Shown: positions 22,167-32,426 of the stretch, piece after piece
Position numbering within the stretch: position 1 is the stretch's first letter
Layout of the letters: every line of letters starts with the position of its first letter
The notes under the pieces: model-generated
What the model saw: the letters and a program-made list of their open reading frames with translations, nothing else
What the model was told of the DNA's origin: nothing
The model's database searches: none
NCBI GenBank assembly: GCA_010909725.1
Contig: JAACMV010000005.1
Span: 1 to 64,000 of the forward strand
Direction: 5' to 3'
Source: Picochlorum sp. 'celeri'
Taxonomy: Eukaryota; Chlorophyta; Trebouxiophyceae
Length of the DNA stretch: 64,000 nucleotides
Position numbers and translations under genes: made by a program

Positions 22167-24792
22167 GTGTCGAATACCCTGGAGGCTTTGTCAGTACCAT
22201 TTCTGATTGGGGTTTATATTCGTCATGTAGATTACTGGCACATGGGGAGAAGACACCGGTTTTGCTTCCCCATACCCTTCACGACGAGCTCAAACGCGTG
22301 TGCGAGGGCTCTGAACATAGGCAAGCCCTTGAATCATCCGACTTCATGTGTATCATGAAAACAATGCAGGAAGTACGTGCTTCCTAATCTTTTCAAACAT
22401 CTAATCTCATGACTGAGAGGCGTGATCGGATTTCATGCAGGGGGTTATCATTCATCCTCGAATTGCGTTTGCCCTGAGAACGGGTGTTGGTGACTGGCAC
22501 TACATGAGAATCAATGTCGAGGAGATGATTGTTGAGGAGATGTCTGCCACACATTATTTAGCGTACAAGGAAAAACTTGTGTCGAGGTTTTCACCAGGTA
22601 TGCTGGTTATGACGTGTACTTTGAATGAGGTTAGATGGCTGCTAACCGCAACCGTGGTAGTGACATGGCCGGAATGTGCTGAGTTGGGTTTCATGCCCAT
22701 GTGTGCAGAGAGAGATTTGTATGAGCCATTTGTGTTTGAATGGGATATGGAACCCTTTACATCGCACCAGCCTAAAATCACCCTTCAGTCCTCAATCGGA
22801 AATGGTGTCTCTTTTCTGAACAAGACACTGAGTATGAAAGTCTTTGGGAGTAATGGGAACAGCATGCCAGGGTTGTTCTCTCTTTTGGAGTTCCTCAGGA
22901 ATTTCAAGCACAACGATCAGAGCTTGCTGCTCAGTCCCAAGATTGACAACATCAACAAACTCAAACACTCACTCCTTTTGGCAGATAGAATTCTGGATTC
23001 ATTCTCTGAAGACACTCCAATCCAGGAGGTTGAGGGTCTCGAGGATTATGGCTTCCTTGATGGTTGGGGGAACGACGTGTGCCGGGTGAGGGAGTCTTTC
23101 AATCTCCTTCTGGACTTGATTCAGGCCCCAGATCACAGTACCTTGGAGCGCTTCCTCTCTAGGCTACCATTGGTTTTCAGGGTGGTAATACTCAGTCCGC
23201 ATGGGTTCTTTGGGCAAAATAACGTACTGGGTCTTCCTGATACCGGTGGCCAAGTTGTGTATATATTGGATCAAGTCAGAGCCCTGGAGCACGAATTGCA
23301 GGAAAGGCTGAGAATGGCAGGCCTCCAGAAATATGCGCCCGATATTGTTGTGATCACGCGGCTGATCCCTGAATCCTTGGGCACGTCCTGCAATCAGAGG
23401 TTGGAGCATATCAGTGGCACGAAGAACGCCAGAATACTTCGGGTGCCTTTCAGAGGTGATGATGGGCGGGTATTGGAAAAGTGGATGTCGCGCTTCGAAG
23501 TGTGGCCCTATTTAGAGAGATTCACAATTGATGCCACCAGAGAAATGCTTGTGGAGCTTGGTGGGCGGCCAGATTTCGTTATTGGAAATTACTCAGATGG
23601 AAATATGGCAGCAACGTTGATGTGTCACAAACTGAAAGTCACTCAGTGCACGATTGCACATGCTTTGGAGAAGACCAAATACGATGATGCGGACATTTAC
23701 TGGGAAAGGTATGAGGACCAGTATCACTTCAGCCTGCAATTCACAGCCGACTTGCTAGCAATGAACAGGGCTGACTTTATTGTTACTTCAACATATCAGG
23801 AGATTGCTGGTCACGAGGAGAGCGTGGGCCAGTACGAAAGTTATCAGCACTTCAGCATGCCAAATTTGTACAGGGTGGTTGAAGGGATTAGCGTCTACGA
23901 TCCCAAGTTCAACATCGTATCACCTGGTGCTGACCCAACCATTTACTATCCATTTGATGATGAGAGTAGAAGGCTGACGTCGTTGCACGACAACATCAAA
24001 GAGTTGTTATTTGGGGATCCCAGTCCTTCAGCCATTGGCAAATTGGACGATCCCTCGAAACCCATCCTCTTCTCCATGGCAAGGCTGGACAAGGTAAAGA
24101 ATTTGACATCTCTTGCCGAATGGTTCGGAAGAAATGAGCGACTGTCATCAATGGTGAATCTGGTGATAGTGGGAGGGGTTACAAATCCTGGTGATACAAC
24201 GGACAAGGAGGAGCAGGCTGAATGCCGAAAAATGCATGAAATCGCCGAGAAATTTCCTATGAAGGGCAAATTTCGATGGATTGTTGCCCAAAAGAATAGA
24301 GTACAGAATGGAGAGATATACAGGTTCATTTGTGACACAAAGGGTGCATTTGTGCAACCTGCTCTGTACGAAGCGTTTGGCTTGACAGTCATTGAAGCCA
24401 TGACATGCGGTCTGCCCACATTCGCGACAAAGAATGGAGGTCCTGCCGAAATTATTAGGGATGGAAAGAGCGGGTTTCACATCGACCCCCACCATGGGGA
24501 GGAGTCGGCTGAGAAAATGGTCAAGTTCTTTGAAGCATGCATCAAGGATCCTTCCTATTGGGAATCTGTCTCTCGAGCATCACGCGAGAGAATCTTCAGT
24601 CGGTATACCTGGGATATTTATGCTTCTCGTCTAGTCACACTGTGTGATGTCTACACCTTCTGGAATCACGTCACATCGTTGGAGAGGCGCGAAGCAAAGC
24701 GGTATTTGGAAAGCATCTACATCTTGTTGTTCAGGTCACTCGTCGAGAAGATGAAGGACAGGCTCAGACAGCTTGGCATCCAGCATACATGA
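22167..24792 (+). CDS. SUS: Sucrose synthase
   Basis: UDP-glucose:fructose glucosyltransferase, GT4 family with GT-B fold, which reversibly makes or cleaves sucrose in the cytosol. The first exon is legible from about 22167 (a non-ATG codon, so the true start is not resolved) with one frame break at about 22235. It gives LLAHGEKTPVLLPHTLHDEL and KTMQE, then a GT-AG intron at 22373-22440. Exon 2 reads cleanly for 783 codons: SPHGFFGQNNVLGLPDTGGQ, VITRLIPESLGT, VIGNYSDGNM, IAHALEKTKYDDADIYWE, FIVTSTYQEIAG, SPGADPTIYYPF, MARLDKVKNLTSL and the E-x7-E donor motif in YEAFGLTVIEAMTCG. Total length fits the ~800-aa family. The usual N-terminal phosphoserine context cannot be judged because the start is unclear. 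Confidence 0.95.
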
Positions 24793-25031
24793 ACCAATTG
24801 GTTGGTTGCATCGGGCAGACATGTCTGTACAGGCGAGCGATGCGCATGTGCCTGGAAAATAAAGAAGAAAAGCATGGAGTTTGGCATTCGCCAGACGGAT
24901 CAACTTGTACATGCATGGATAAAAAATTGTTTGTATAATAATAATAATATGTATAATAATTGCACTCGCATTTCGATTTGATGTACAAGTAATCAAGGGC
25001 ACAGGATAATGCCTTTCGTTTGTCAAGCAAC

Positions 25032-25691
25032 ATGATCGAGGTAAACCTTGTAGACAGCGAGGATGATGCCAGCATCAGGCAACAATGCATTGATTTGCTG
25101 AGGTCATCGGTTCCGGGTGTAAGCCACGAGAGAGCAGACCAACTTCTCCGTTCGGTTTCGCCACAGGACGATCTCACCTTGTGGTGCGAGGCTGCAATTG
25201 TGCAGATGGCTGTGGACAATGAAGTAGAAGACGAAGCAGAGGAGCTGTCGAAGGCCATGCAGGAGTCACTGGAAGAGGCGCAGGTTAGGAAGGACAGTGA
25301 AATTCCTTTGGAGGAGAGCAGTTGGGATGAGATACAGGGCAATTTCTCTTCTTCAGAGTTCTGTCAGTGGGTTTCCACAATTTTCTCAGAAAATATGTCT
25401 ATTAGAAAGTGCTTTGAGGAAGATGAGCAGCTGAAAAAGTCGCTTGTCCGTTTTTTGAAGATGGAAAAGAAATGTCAACGGTGGTATCCTCAATCTTTAC
25501 CCTATTTTACCAGGCTTTTGGAGCGCATCAACATGATACCTGACCACAATTTCCTCGGCAAGCTATATCAAAATCTGGAGGATGAAATGCAAGTACTGGA
25601 GGATGCCGTGTTTGCATTTCCAGCCTCAGGAAATCCCATTCCAACCATCTTTTGTGACAATGCCAAGCCAGAGGTGATTGATCTGCTGTGA
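25032..25691 (+). CDS. Small acidic protein with ubiquitin-interacting motif
   Basis: A 219-residue protein with no full-length match that I recognise. The start is ATG 25032; the frame extends 12 bp upstream only through a TTG. Residues 13-43 look like a CUE/UBA-type three-helix stretch (IRQQCIDLLRSS.. ERADQLLRS). Residues about 68-84 fit the UIM consensus: an acidic run, then LSKAMQESL with the central Ala and Ser. The C-terminal half (WDEIQGNF, WYPQSLPYFTRLLERI) is helical and charged. A ubiquitin-binding adaptor role is inference from the UIM alone. Neighbours (SUS upstream, RPA2 downstream) add nothing. Confidence 0.65.
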   Translation: MIEVNLVDSEDDASIRQQCIDLLRSSVPGVSHERADQLLRSVSPQDDLTLWCEAAIVQMAVDNEVEDEAEELSKAMQESLEEAQVRKDSEIPLEESSWDEIQGNFSSSEFCQWVSTIFSENMSIRKCFEEDEQLKKSLVRFLKMEKKCQRWYPQSLPYFTRLLERINMIPDHNFLGKLYQNLEDEMQVLEDAVFAFPASGNPIPTIFCDNAKPEVIDLL

Positions 25692-25951
25692 TGATCGTCC
25701 ACACGAATCTATTTATTTATGTTTGAATGAATTAAGCAATTGTAGAACGATTTTGGACCGGGGTATCGAGATACGAGGCGTTGGCACTTGGATGCATGCG
25801 TCTTGGACCTGTGTCCGATATTGTATTTGTCACACGAGTAATTGAGGCCAAAGAGACATCATAATATAATTAGTTTTTTTCTATATATCGTTTGTCAATT
25901 TGAGGCTGACTTCCGCCCGCATCGACGAGAAAGTTCACGTTTAGTACGAAG

Positions 25952-28900
25952 ATGAGTGCCCAGACCTCCAGCGTAGTCCCCAGAAGTCTAGAGGATTTGG
26001 CTCAACCTCACATAGAGTCATTTGATTACTTTATTCAAGATGGAATGAGAAATTTGGTGGAGAATATGAGGCCAGTTGAGGTTCGTGAAACGCCCCACAC
26101 GAGTATGTTGCTGGCAGGGAACTTGGTTGACCATCTTCTCTTGTTTCTGCATGATGCAGGTAGCGGATCCGAAGAGCGGAGACATCACACAATTCTGGAT
26201 CAATGATATTGCTGTCCTGAGACCGGTGAAAGACGAGGCATCGTCATCGGTGTTGGACCCCAGACTTCTGCCGCGAGAGTGCCGAGAGGGGGTAAGTTGG
26301 CATAGTTTCTCATGTTGGATGTGGCCTGTGGGTTGGGTGCAACTTCTCAACATATAATGCTTGGCTTGTAGGGAACAACGTACCGGGCGCCTTTGATGGT
26401 GGATATCAGTTGGTCCTCCAATGTTGATGGACAGCTGGTGTCACATCACATCACAAAAAGGCTTGGTCAGCTTCCGATCATGCTGAAATCACAAGCTTGC
26501 TACCTGAAGCACATGAATGTTGAAGATCTCAGGCGTGTGGGAGAGGAAGGGACCGAATTTGGTGGATACTTTATTTGTAATGGCATTGAGACGATAATTC
26601 GAATGCTCATTGTCACAAGGCGGCATTATATTCTGGCATTAAGAAGAGGGGCTTACAGAAAGCGAGGTCCTTTGTTTAGTGACTTTGGTAACATCAATTC
26701 GCTGTGTGCGGAGCGACGAGTCCTCTATCACCAATCGATGTCACTATCTGATGGATGGTGGTGTAGTCTTTTCCATACTTTTGAACAAAGCGGAATACTT
26801 TGTGCCTGCTGGGATACTTCTTCAAGTGCTTTTGCCGACGTGTCTGATAAAGAAATCTATGAATCTTTGTTGGCTGGAGGAAAGTCGGATGATGCGCATG
26901 CGATCTTTGTGGCTGAGAGCTGAAGTATTGCTGAGGTCAGTGCAACAGGCTAGGGTTAATATCAAAACGGCAATGTTTGGAGTATCTAGGTAACCTATTT
27001 CGAGGCGTTTTGGATGCTCCGGAATCAAAGTCAAATTATGCCGTGGGTGTTGACCTGATAAGTGAGAATTTATTCATCCATCTCACACAAGGCAAAGATA
27101 AATTGGCATTGGCATTTCAGATGATCATCAAATTATATGCATTGGTATGTGCATTCTTTTTACTTGGAAAAGAGATAATGTAGTTATGGTGTTGGAGTTG
27201 TTCGCAGGTGAATGGGCAAGTGCATTGAGGACAACCCTGATGCTCTAACACACCAGGAGGTTTTGTTACCCGGGCATTTACTTCTGAAGTTCATGAGGGA
27301 GCAACTGGAGACATGCTTGGAGACTTTGAAGAATCAAATTCGCAGGGATTATGAAACAGAGTCTCATCTTGTGAATCTACACGATGATATCTATATCAGG
27401 AGAATCACGGATCGATGGCCTGATGTGGTAGGTTCATATTGTGTTTTCGGTTGGTCAGTGTAAGGGAATTTATGCATATATTTTATCGTCACAGGGACAA
27501 AAGTTTGAATATTGTTAAACACCGGGAATATGATTTCTCGATCGGGGTCTAGATCTGTCCCAGTCAACAGGATTTACTGTGGTGGCAGAGAAATTAAACT
27601 TTTACAGGTACGACACACAAATTTGTGCATAGTGAGGGCGGGGGCTTAGGATGAACTCGTAATGTTTAGGACTTGACTGAGATGGCAGATGCCTTCATGA
27701 TTCGTCCAATCCAATTGATCCTTCTGAAGCCGCTGCCATGCATAAGGTCAAGGCAGTATTTGTGGGCGCTTTCATTATCTGTTCTTATTCTTGTTTGTGC
27801 TGCACCTGACTTGATTTCTGATATATTGTAGGTATCTCAGTCACTTCAGGTCGATTCATAGAGGCGCCTATTTCGCAGAACTGCGAACAACAGCAGTAGA
27901 AAAGCTTTTGCCCGAGTCGTGGGGCTTTTGTGTCCGGTTCACACGCCTGATGGGGCACCCTGTGGCTTGCTCAATCATTTGAACGACATCGTGTGTTGTT
28001 GTACCGGGGGAGGCGTCGCAAGGACAATGTTGAGGAATCTCTGCTTCAGGGGCTGAGCAGGATGGGCCTTGTGAGGAAGGATGCAAACGTATTGTTGCCT
28101 CAAGTGATGTCACTGTCCAGTTGGATGGAAAAGTTTATTGGATGCAAGATAGAAGAGATGTTGATGCAGCTATTTGCCATTTAAGATCGCTTAAAGCTAG
28201 GAAATTTGCCATAGAAGTGGTTCTACTTCAGTGCCCAAATCTGATGCAAGTTTCTTCAAGAGGTTCCTGCACATTTGGAGATTGTGTATCTTCCATACAA
28301 GAGAGGGTGAACCTTTCCAGGGATTTACTTGTTCACTCAAGGTGCACGGATGATGCGCCCCGTCCGGCAGATTGCAAGTAAATCTACAGAACTGATTGGC
28401 ACTCTGGAGCAAAGCGTGTTGGATATTTACTGCCCAGATGGTTCCCAGGGAGGGTCTAGAGGCTTGAAGTTTACTCATGAGGAATTTGGACCCCAGCAAA
28501 TGCTAAGTGTCGTTGCGTCTCTTACTCCTTACTCGGATTTCAACCAATCACCCAGAAACATGTATCAGTGCCAGATGGCCAAGCAAACCATGGGAACTGC
28601 TGCTCAGGCCCTTCCACACAGGACTGACAACAAGCTATACAGGCTTCAGACGCCTCAGACTCCTATTGTTCGCACACAGAGATATCCTACGTATGCGATG
28701 GACGAATTTCCAAATGGGACAAATGCGATTGTTGCAGTTCTTGCCTACACAGGATATGACATGGAGGATGCCATGATTCTGAATAAATCATCCGTAGAGC
28801 GTGGTTTTGCGCATGCTTCACTATATAAGACTGAGTCGATCAATTTGTCGAAAGAAAAGGGCTCTGATTTAAAATTTGCTGCAGGCAATAGGCGGGAAAA

Positions 28901-30028
28901 GCTCAGAGGACCATTCAAGGGTGCCTTTGGTGCACAATACCCCCAAGTACCCATTGATGAAACAAAGGACTTTGTGCAACCTCACATCCTCGATATGGAT
29001 GGATTACCGAGGGTTGGGTGCACCCGTTTGGTCTGGGGAGACTTATTACAGCGCCTTGGATAGCCTCACTGGCAAGCAAGACTGGGAAACTGAAGGGTGA
29101 GGAAACAGCAGTTGTGGACCAGGTTTCCATAGTGGGTCACGGGAAGGACAAGAATATAAGGCACGCTAATATAAAACTGCGATTTAATAGGAATCCAGTA
29201 ATAGGAGATAAGTTTTCTTCCAGACATGGTCAGAAGGGTGTATTGTCGAGGCTGTTTGATGACATTGACATGCCATTTTCTGAAACTTCAGGCATGCGAC
29301 CAGATCTTCTCATCAATCCCCATGCTTTCCCATCACGTATGACCATAGGAATGCTCATAGAAAGTTTGACAGGTAAAGCAGGGGCTTTGGAAGGATCCTT
29401 TGTTGATTCTTCGCCTTTCCAGAAGTCCCAAGATGACAAGCGAGACAATGATAGCCTGGCGATCTGTAGAGAATTTTGCGATTCATTGGAAAATGCAGGT
29501 TTTACTAGAAACGGGGGAGAGACGATGATCTGTGGAGTATCTGGTGAAATTTTCCAAGTGGACACATATATCGGTGTTGTCTATTATCAGAGACTGCGCC
29601 ATATGGTGTCGGATAAATTCCAGGTGAGATCCACTGGTCCCATCAACCCAATGACCCGCCAGCCTATCAAAGGAAGGAAATTTGGTGGAGGTATCCGTTT
29701 TGGGGAGATGGAGCGAGATTCGTTGCTCGCCCATGGGGCTGCATACCTTCTTCATGACAGATTACACTCATGCTCAGACTACCATGTTTCTGATGTTTGC
29801 TCCAAATGCGGTCTACTAATATCTACTCAAAATGTCCCACATACGGCTTCTACAGCGCACGGAGTTCATGCAACTAGGGCAGATACAACGAATCGGGGAA
29901 GGGTCATCTGTAGACTTTGTGACACAAGCAAGTATGTCGAGAGGGTAGCTGTGCCGTTTGTTTTCAAATATCTTGTGAGCGAACTTGGGGCAATGAACAT
30001 CCGTTGTTCGCTTGACTTAAAATTGTGA
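25952..30028 (+). CDS. RPA2: RNA polymerase I second-largest subunit (RPA2/RPA135), multi-exon with frame breaks
   Basis: Catalytic beta-like subunit of nucleolar Pol I, which transcribes rDNA. The ATG is 25952 ([20 protein letters not shown]). Introns visible: 26078-26158, about 26292-26371, about 27144-27207, about 27427-27494 and 27609-27831. Motifs in order: [14 protein letters not shown]; the Pol I-type [71 protein letters not shown] in mixed frames; [34 protein letters not shown]; the C-terminal zinc ribbon (CSKCG and CRLC); and [17 protein letters not shown]. Pol I identity rests on the IN box and on the terminal [11 protein letters not shown]. One-base frame breaks occur near 26.69, 26.84, 26.93, 27.9-28.0 and 29.0 kb. 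Confidence 0.92.
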
Positions 30029-30046
30029 GATATAGAGGATACAGGA

Positions 30047-31031
30047 CGATTAAAAATAACCCAACTTCTTTTTAAGCAATTTGTCTCCTCCAGAGAGGAA
30101 GTCTCAGATATGCTTGCATATCCAAACCAAAAACTTTCGAGAACTCGTCATGCGCAAGGTAATACTCCTTTTTGGTCATATCCAGTCCATCCTCTGCGCG
30201 CATATCTTTCAATTTATTGTAGGGTATAAATGTTTCAACAGTCTCAAAAGTTTCATCCTCAGTCAAAGAGACAGGGATTCCACCCCATGCCTTGGCAGCA
30301 TCAGACAGATACGACGAGGGCACCTCCTGATTTTGATACCCCCCTTGTCTTTGCAGGGGCTTTTCCTGCTCACACGCATCAGTCACCTCGTTTGCCACTT
30401 CCACGGCCTGTTCAGGAGGCTGCTCCACGGCCTGCACTTCTTTCCTGCTCCCCTTCCTCTTCTCCTTTCCTGTGAGGGTCTGATGTCAACTGAATTTCCT
30501 GATCACACGCATCAGTCACCTCGTTTGCCACTTCCACGGCCTGCACTTCTCCTGCTCCCCTTCCTCTTCTCCTTTCCTGTGAGGGTCTGATGTCAATGTA
30601 TTTCCTGATCACACGCATCAGTCACCTCGTTTGCCACTTCCCACGGCCGTTCAGGAAGGCTGCTCGCCGGCCTTCACGTCTTCCTGCTCCCCTTCCTCTT
30701 CTCCTTTCCTGTGAGGGTCTGATGTCAACTGTATTTCCTGATCACACGCATCAGTCACCTCGTTTGCGACATTCCACGGGCCTGTTCAGGAGGCTGCTCC
30801 ACGCCTGTACTTCTTCCTGCTCCCCTTCCTCTTCTCCTTTCCTGTCAGTCTCATCCACTCGCCCGGCGTCGCCCTGAGACGCGGCAATTTTCTTGTTCTT
30901 GTTCTTCTTCTTCTTCTTTTCTTCTTGCTCGAGGGATCGAGCACTTCAAAAGCAGAGCTGCTGCTTTCAACCACCGGTACCTCCCTAACTGCCTCTTCCT
31001 GATCCTTCTTTTCCTCCATTCTGCTTGACAT
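30047..31031 (-). CDS. Villin-headpiece protein with coding minisatellite
   Basis: A short protein starting MSSRMEEKKDQEEAV (ATG 31031), followed by a strongly basic KKKRRRRRTRTRK segment, a repetitive acidic middle and a C-terminal villin headpiece. The headpiece reads MTKKEYYLAHDEFSKVFGLD, YLRLPLWRR, then after a one-base shift DKLLKKKLGYF before a stop at about 30047. This fits the F-actin-binding headpiece core (buried Phe/Leu, LPLWK/R, KKxLGxF end). The middle (about 30340-30850) is a tandem repeat whose periods of 106 and 133 bp are not multiples of three. The frame is therefore unresolved there and copy number may be misassembled. No gelsolin repeats are seen, so it is not a full villin. 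An actin-linked role is inferred. Confidence 0.68.
30340..30850. repeat. minisatellite, ~4 copies of a 106-133 bp unit
   Basis: Four copies of a block containing CACGCATCAGTCACCTCGTT start at about 30373, 30506, 30612 and 30745. They are separated by CTTCCTGCTCCCCTTCCTCT-type tracts and GTGAGGGTCTGATGTCAA. Spacings are 133, 106 and 133 bp. The array sits inside the villin-headpiece gene and encodes variants of VANEVTDAC and E/Q-rich segments on the minus strand. Confidence 0.9.
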
Positions 31032-31286
31032 AAGTTTTCATTTCAATCCATGCCGTGTGCGTCGAGCCCTGCTGCATACAAGAGAAGGACTCACCGCGTT
31101 TGAGGCACCCCAAATTGCAAAGCCCGGCCTATGGCCGTGGCCATGGCAGGTATGCGCATGTATTGATCGTTGAGATTCCCTGAAGCGCTCGCATATTATT
31201 ATAACATCAGTATTTCATACTCATTGTTCAGACAAAAGGAATCGCTCTGTTACTCGTATCGTGGTTTGCTCGACTAAACTAACCAC

Positions 31287-32273
31287 ATGGTTTTGACAAG
31301 GAGCCAAAGAGTTCGCTTGAACAACGGGGGATCTGAGCATCAACCGTGCGATATACTGAGGAGCCTTGTGCTGTGGCTGACGCCGAAAACCACTGAATCA
31401 GAGACCGGAGAGTGGGAACCCGGACATGAAGGATCAGCTCGAAGAGGGGTACTGTCGCACCCTCTTGGGGGGGAGAAACTCTCCTGTAGAGAACCTAGTA
31501 CCATAAAAGAAGAGCAAGAGAATCATAATTGTATGCACAAGCTTCCGGACGGAGGCGAACCGAAGGTCGTGGAGGTCACATATCCCTCAGTCTCAGAGTT
31601 GGCACCCATTGCTGAAGGCGCCCTAGATGAATTCGTCTTGGATGTAGAAGCGCAGCTAAAATCGACAGAATGGGTTAGAGTTTGTTCGGGAATGAACGGT
31701 CTTAGGAGCCTTGCCGTTCATCAACCCGTCAGATGTGACAGTGTTGTCTCGAGTTTGCTTCCTTTCGTGGTGAAGGCCATCCGCAGTCCTCGAAGTGCTC
31801 TTTCCAAAAGTGCGATAATCACGTCGAGAGATTTATTTCGATATATACCTATCTCAATGGCCGACCTGATTGATGGCGGTAGCACGAGTACCAGCTTGCT
31901 GTCACAGTTGTTACTGAAAGCAGCATCGAATGATAAACGTTTCGTAGTGGAGGAGGCTGTTGCTTCTCTGGAGGAAATGGCACAGTCTTTGTCCTCGTTA
32001 AGCGTCATGAATGCCTTGCTGCCATACGCTGAGCACAAGAATCCAAAAGTGCGTGGGAGAATCATGAGCCTGCTCTTGATGGTTATCGGGGGCAGCCAGT
32101 GTACTGCTGCCACGATACTGGAGGTTGGATTGGATAGGATCATTGTCTATCTTGCACAAGGTCTGAATGATAACACTGCTGAAGCGAGAGAGAGCTCCAG
32201 GAAGATAACAGAGAAGATATTGTCGATGATGAGAGAAGAAACAAGCCCTTGGTGTGATTCTTGGGAAGGATGA
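31287..32273 (+). CDS. TOG/CLASP-N-like HEAT-repeat protein
   Basis: A 328-residue protein (ATG 31287). After a ~110-residue variable N-terminus it has HEAT/TOG-type helices: WVRVCSGMNGLRSLAVHQP, FVVKAIRSPRSALSKSAI, DLFRYI, LLLKAASNDKRFVVEEA, MNALLPYAEHKNPKVRGR and DRIIVYLAQGLNDNTAEARE. This order and spacing match the single TOG domain of CLASP/TOGARAM (crescerin)-type proteins that bind tubulin. A cytoskeletal or axonemal microtubule role is inferred. The protein is short for the family. An ORF in another frame just downstream (32283-32430) could be a continuation after an indel, or the 5' UTR of the next gene, whose start lies within it. Confidence 0.68.
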   Translation: MVLTRSQRVRLNNGGSEHQPCDILRSLVLWLTPKTTESETGEWEPGHEGSARRGVLSHPLGGEKLSCREPSTIKEEQENHNCMHKLPDGGEPKVVEVTYPSVSELAPIAEGALDEFVLDVEAQLKSTEWVRVCSGMNGLRSLAVHQPVRCDSVVSSLLPFVVKAIRSPRSALSKSAIITSRDLFRYIPISMADLIDGGSTSTSLLSQLLLKAASNDKRFVVEEAVASLEEMAQSLSSLSVMNALLPYAEHKNPKVRGRIMSLLLMVIGGSQCTAATILEVGLDRIIVYLAQGLNDNTAEARESSRKITEKILSMMREETSPWCDSWEG

Positions 32274-32426
32274 AGAGGACTGATGACACGTTCCTCCATC
32301 ATGGCGTACTTCAGCAAGGTTCTAGGCACTTCCAAGGGCAACAATATTTCTGAAATCATTCGACTATTAGATTTGTGTAAGAATAGGTTTGTTCCTCCGG
32401 AGAGAAGCGCTACGATCGTAACCGAA

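Noticed and set aside
27609..27831. A coding exon inside the RPA2 intron ([15 protein letters not shown])
   Set aside because: Conserved RPA2 sequence runs directly from FY to [12 protein letters not shown] across the intron; the inner ORF has no match.
30340..30850. CRISPR array
   Set aside because: Repeats are long, contiguous and within a eukaryotic coding region; no unique spacers.
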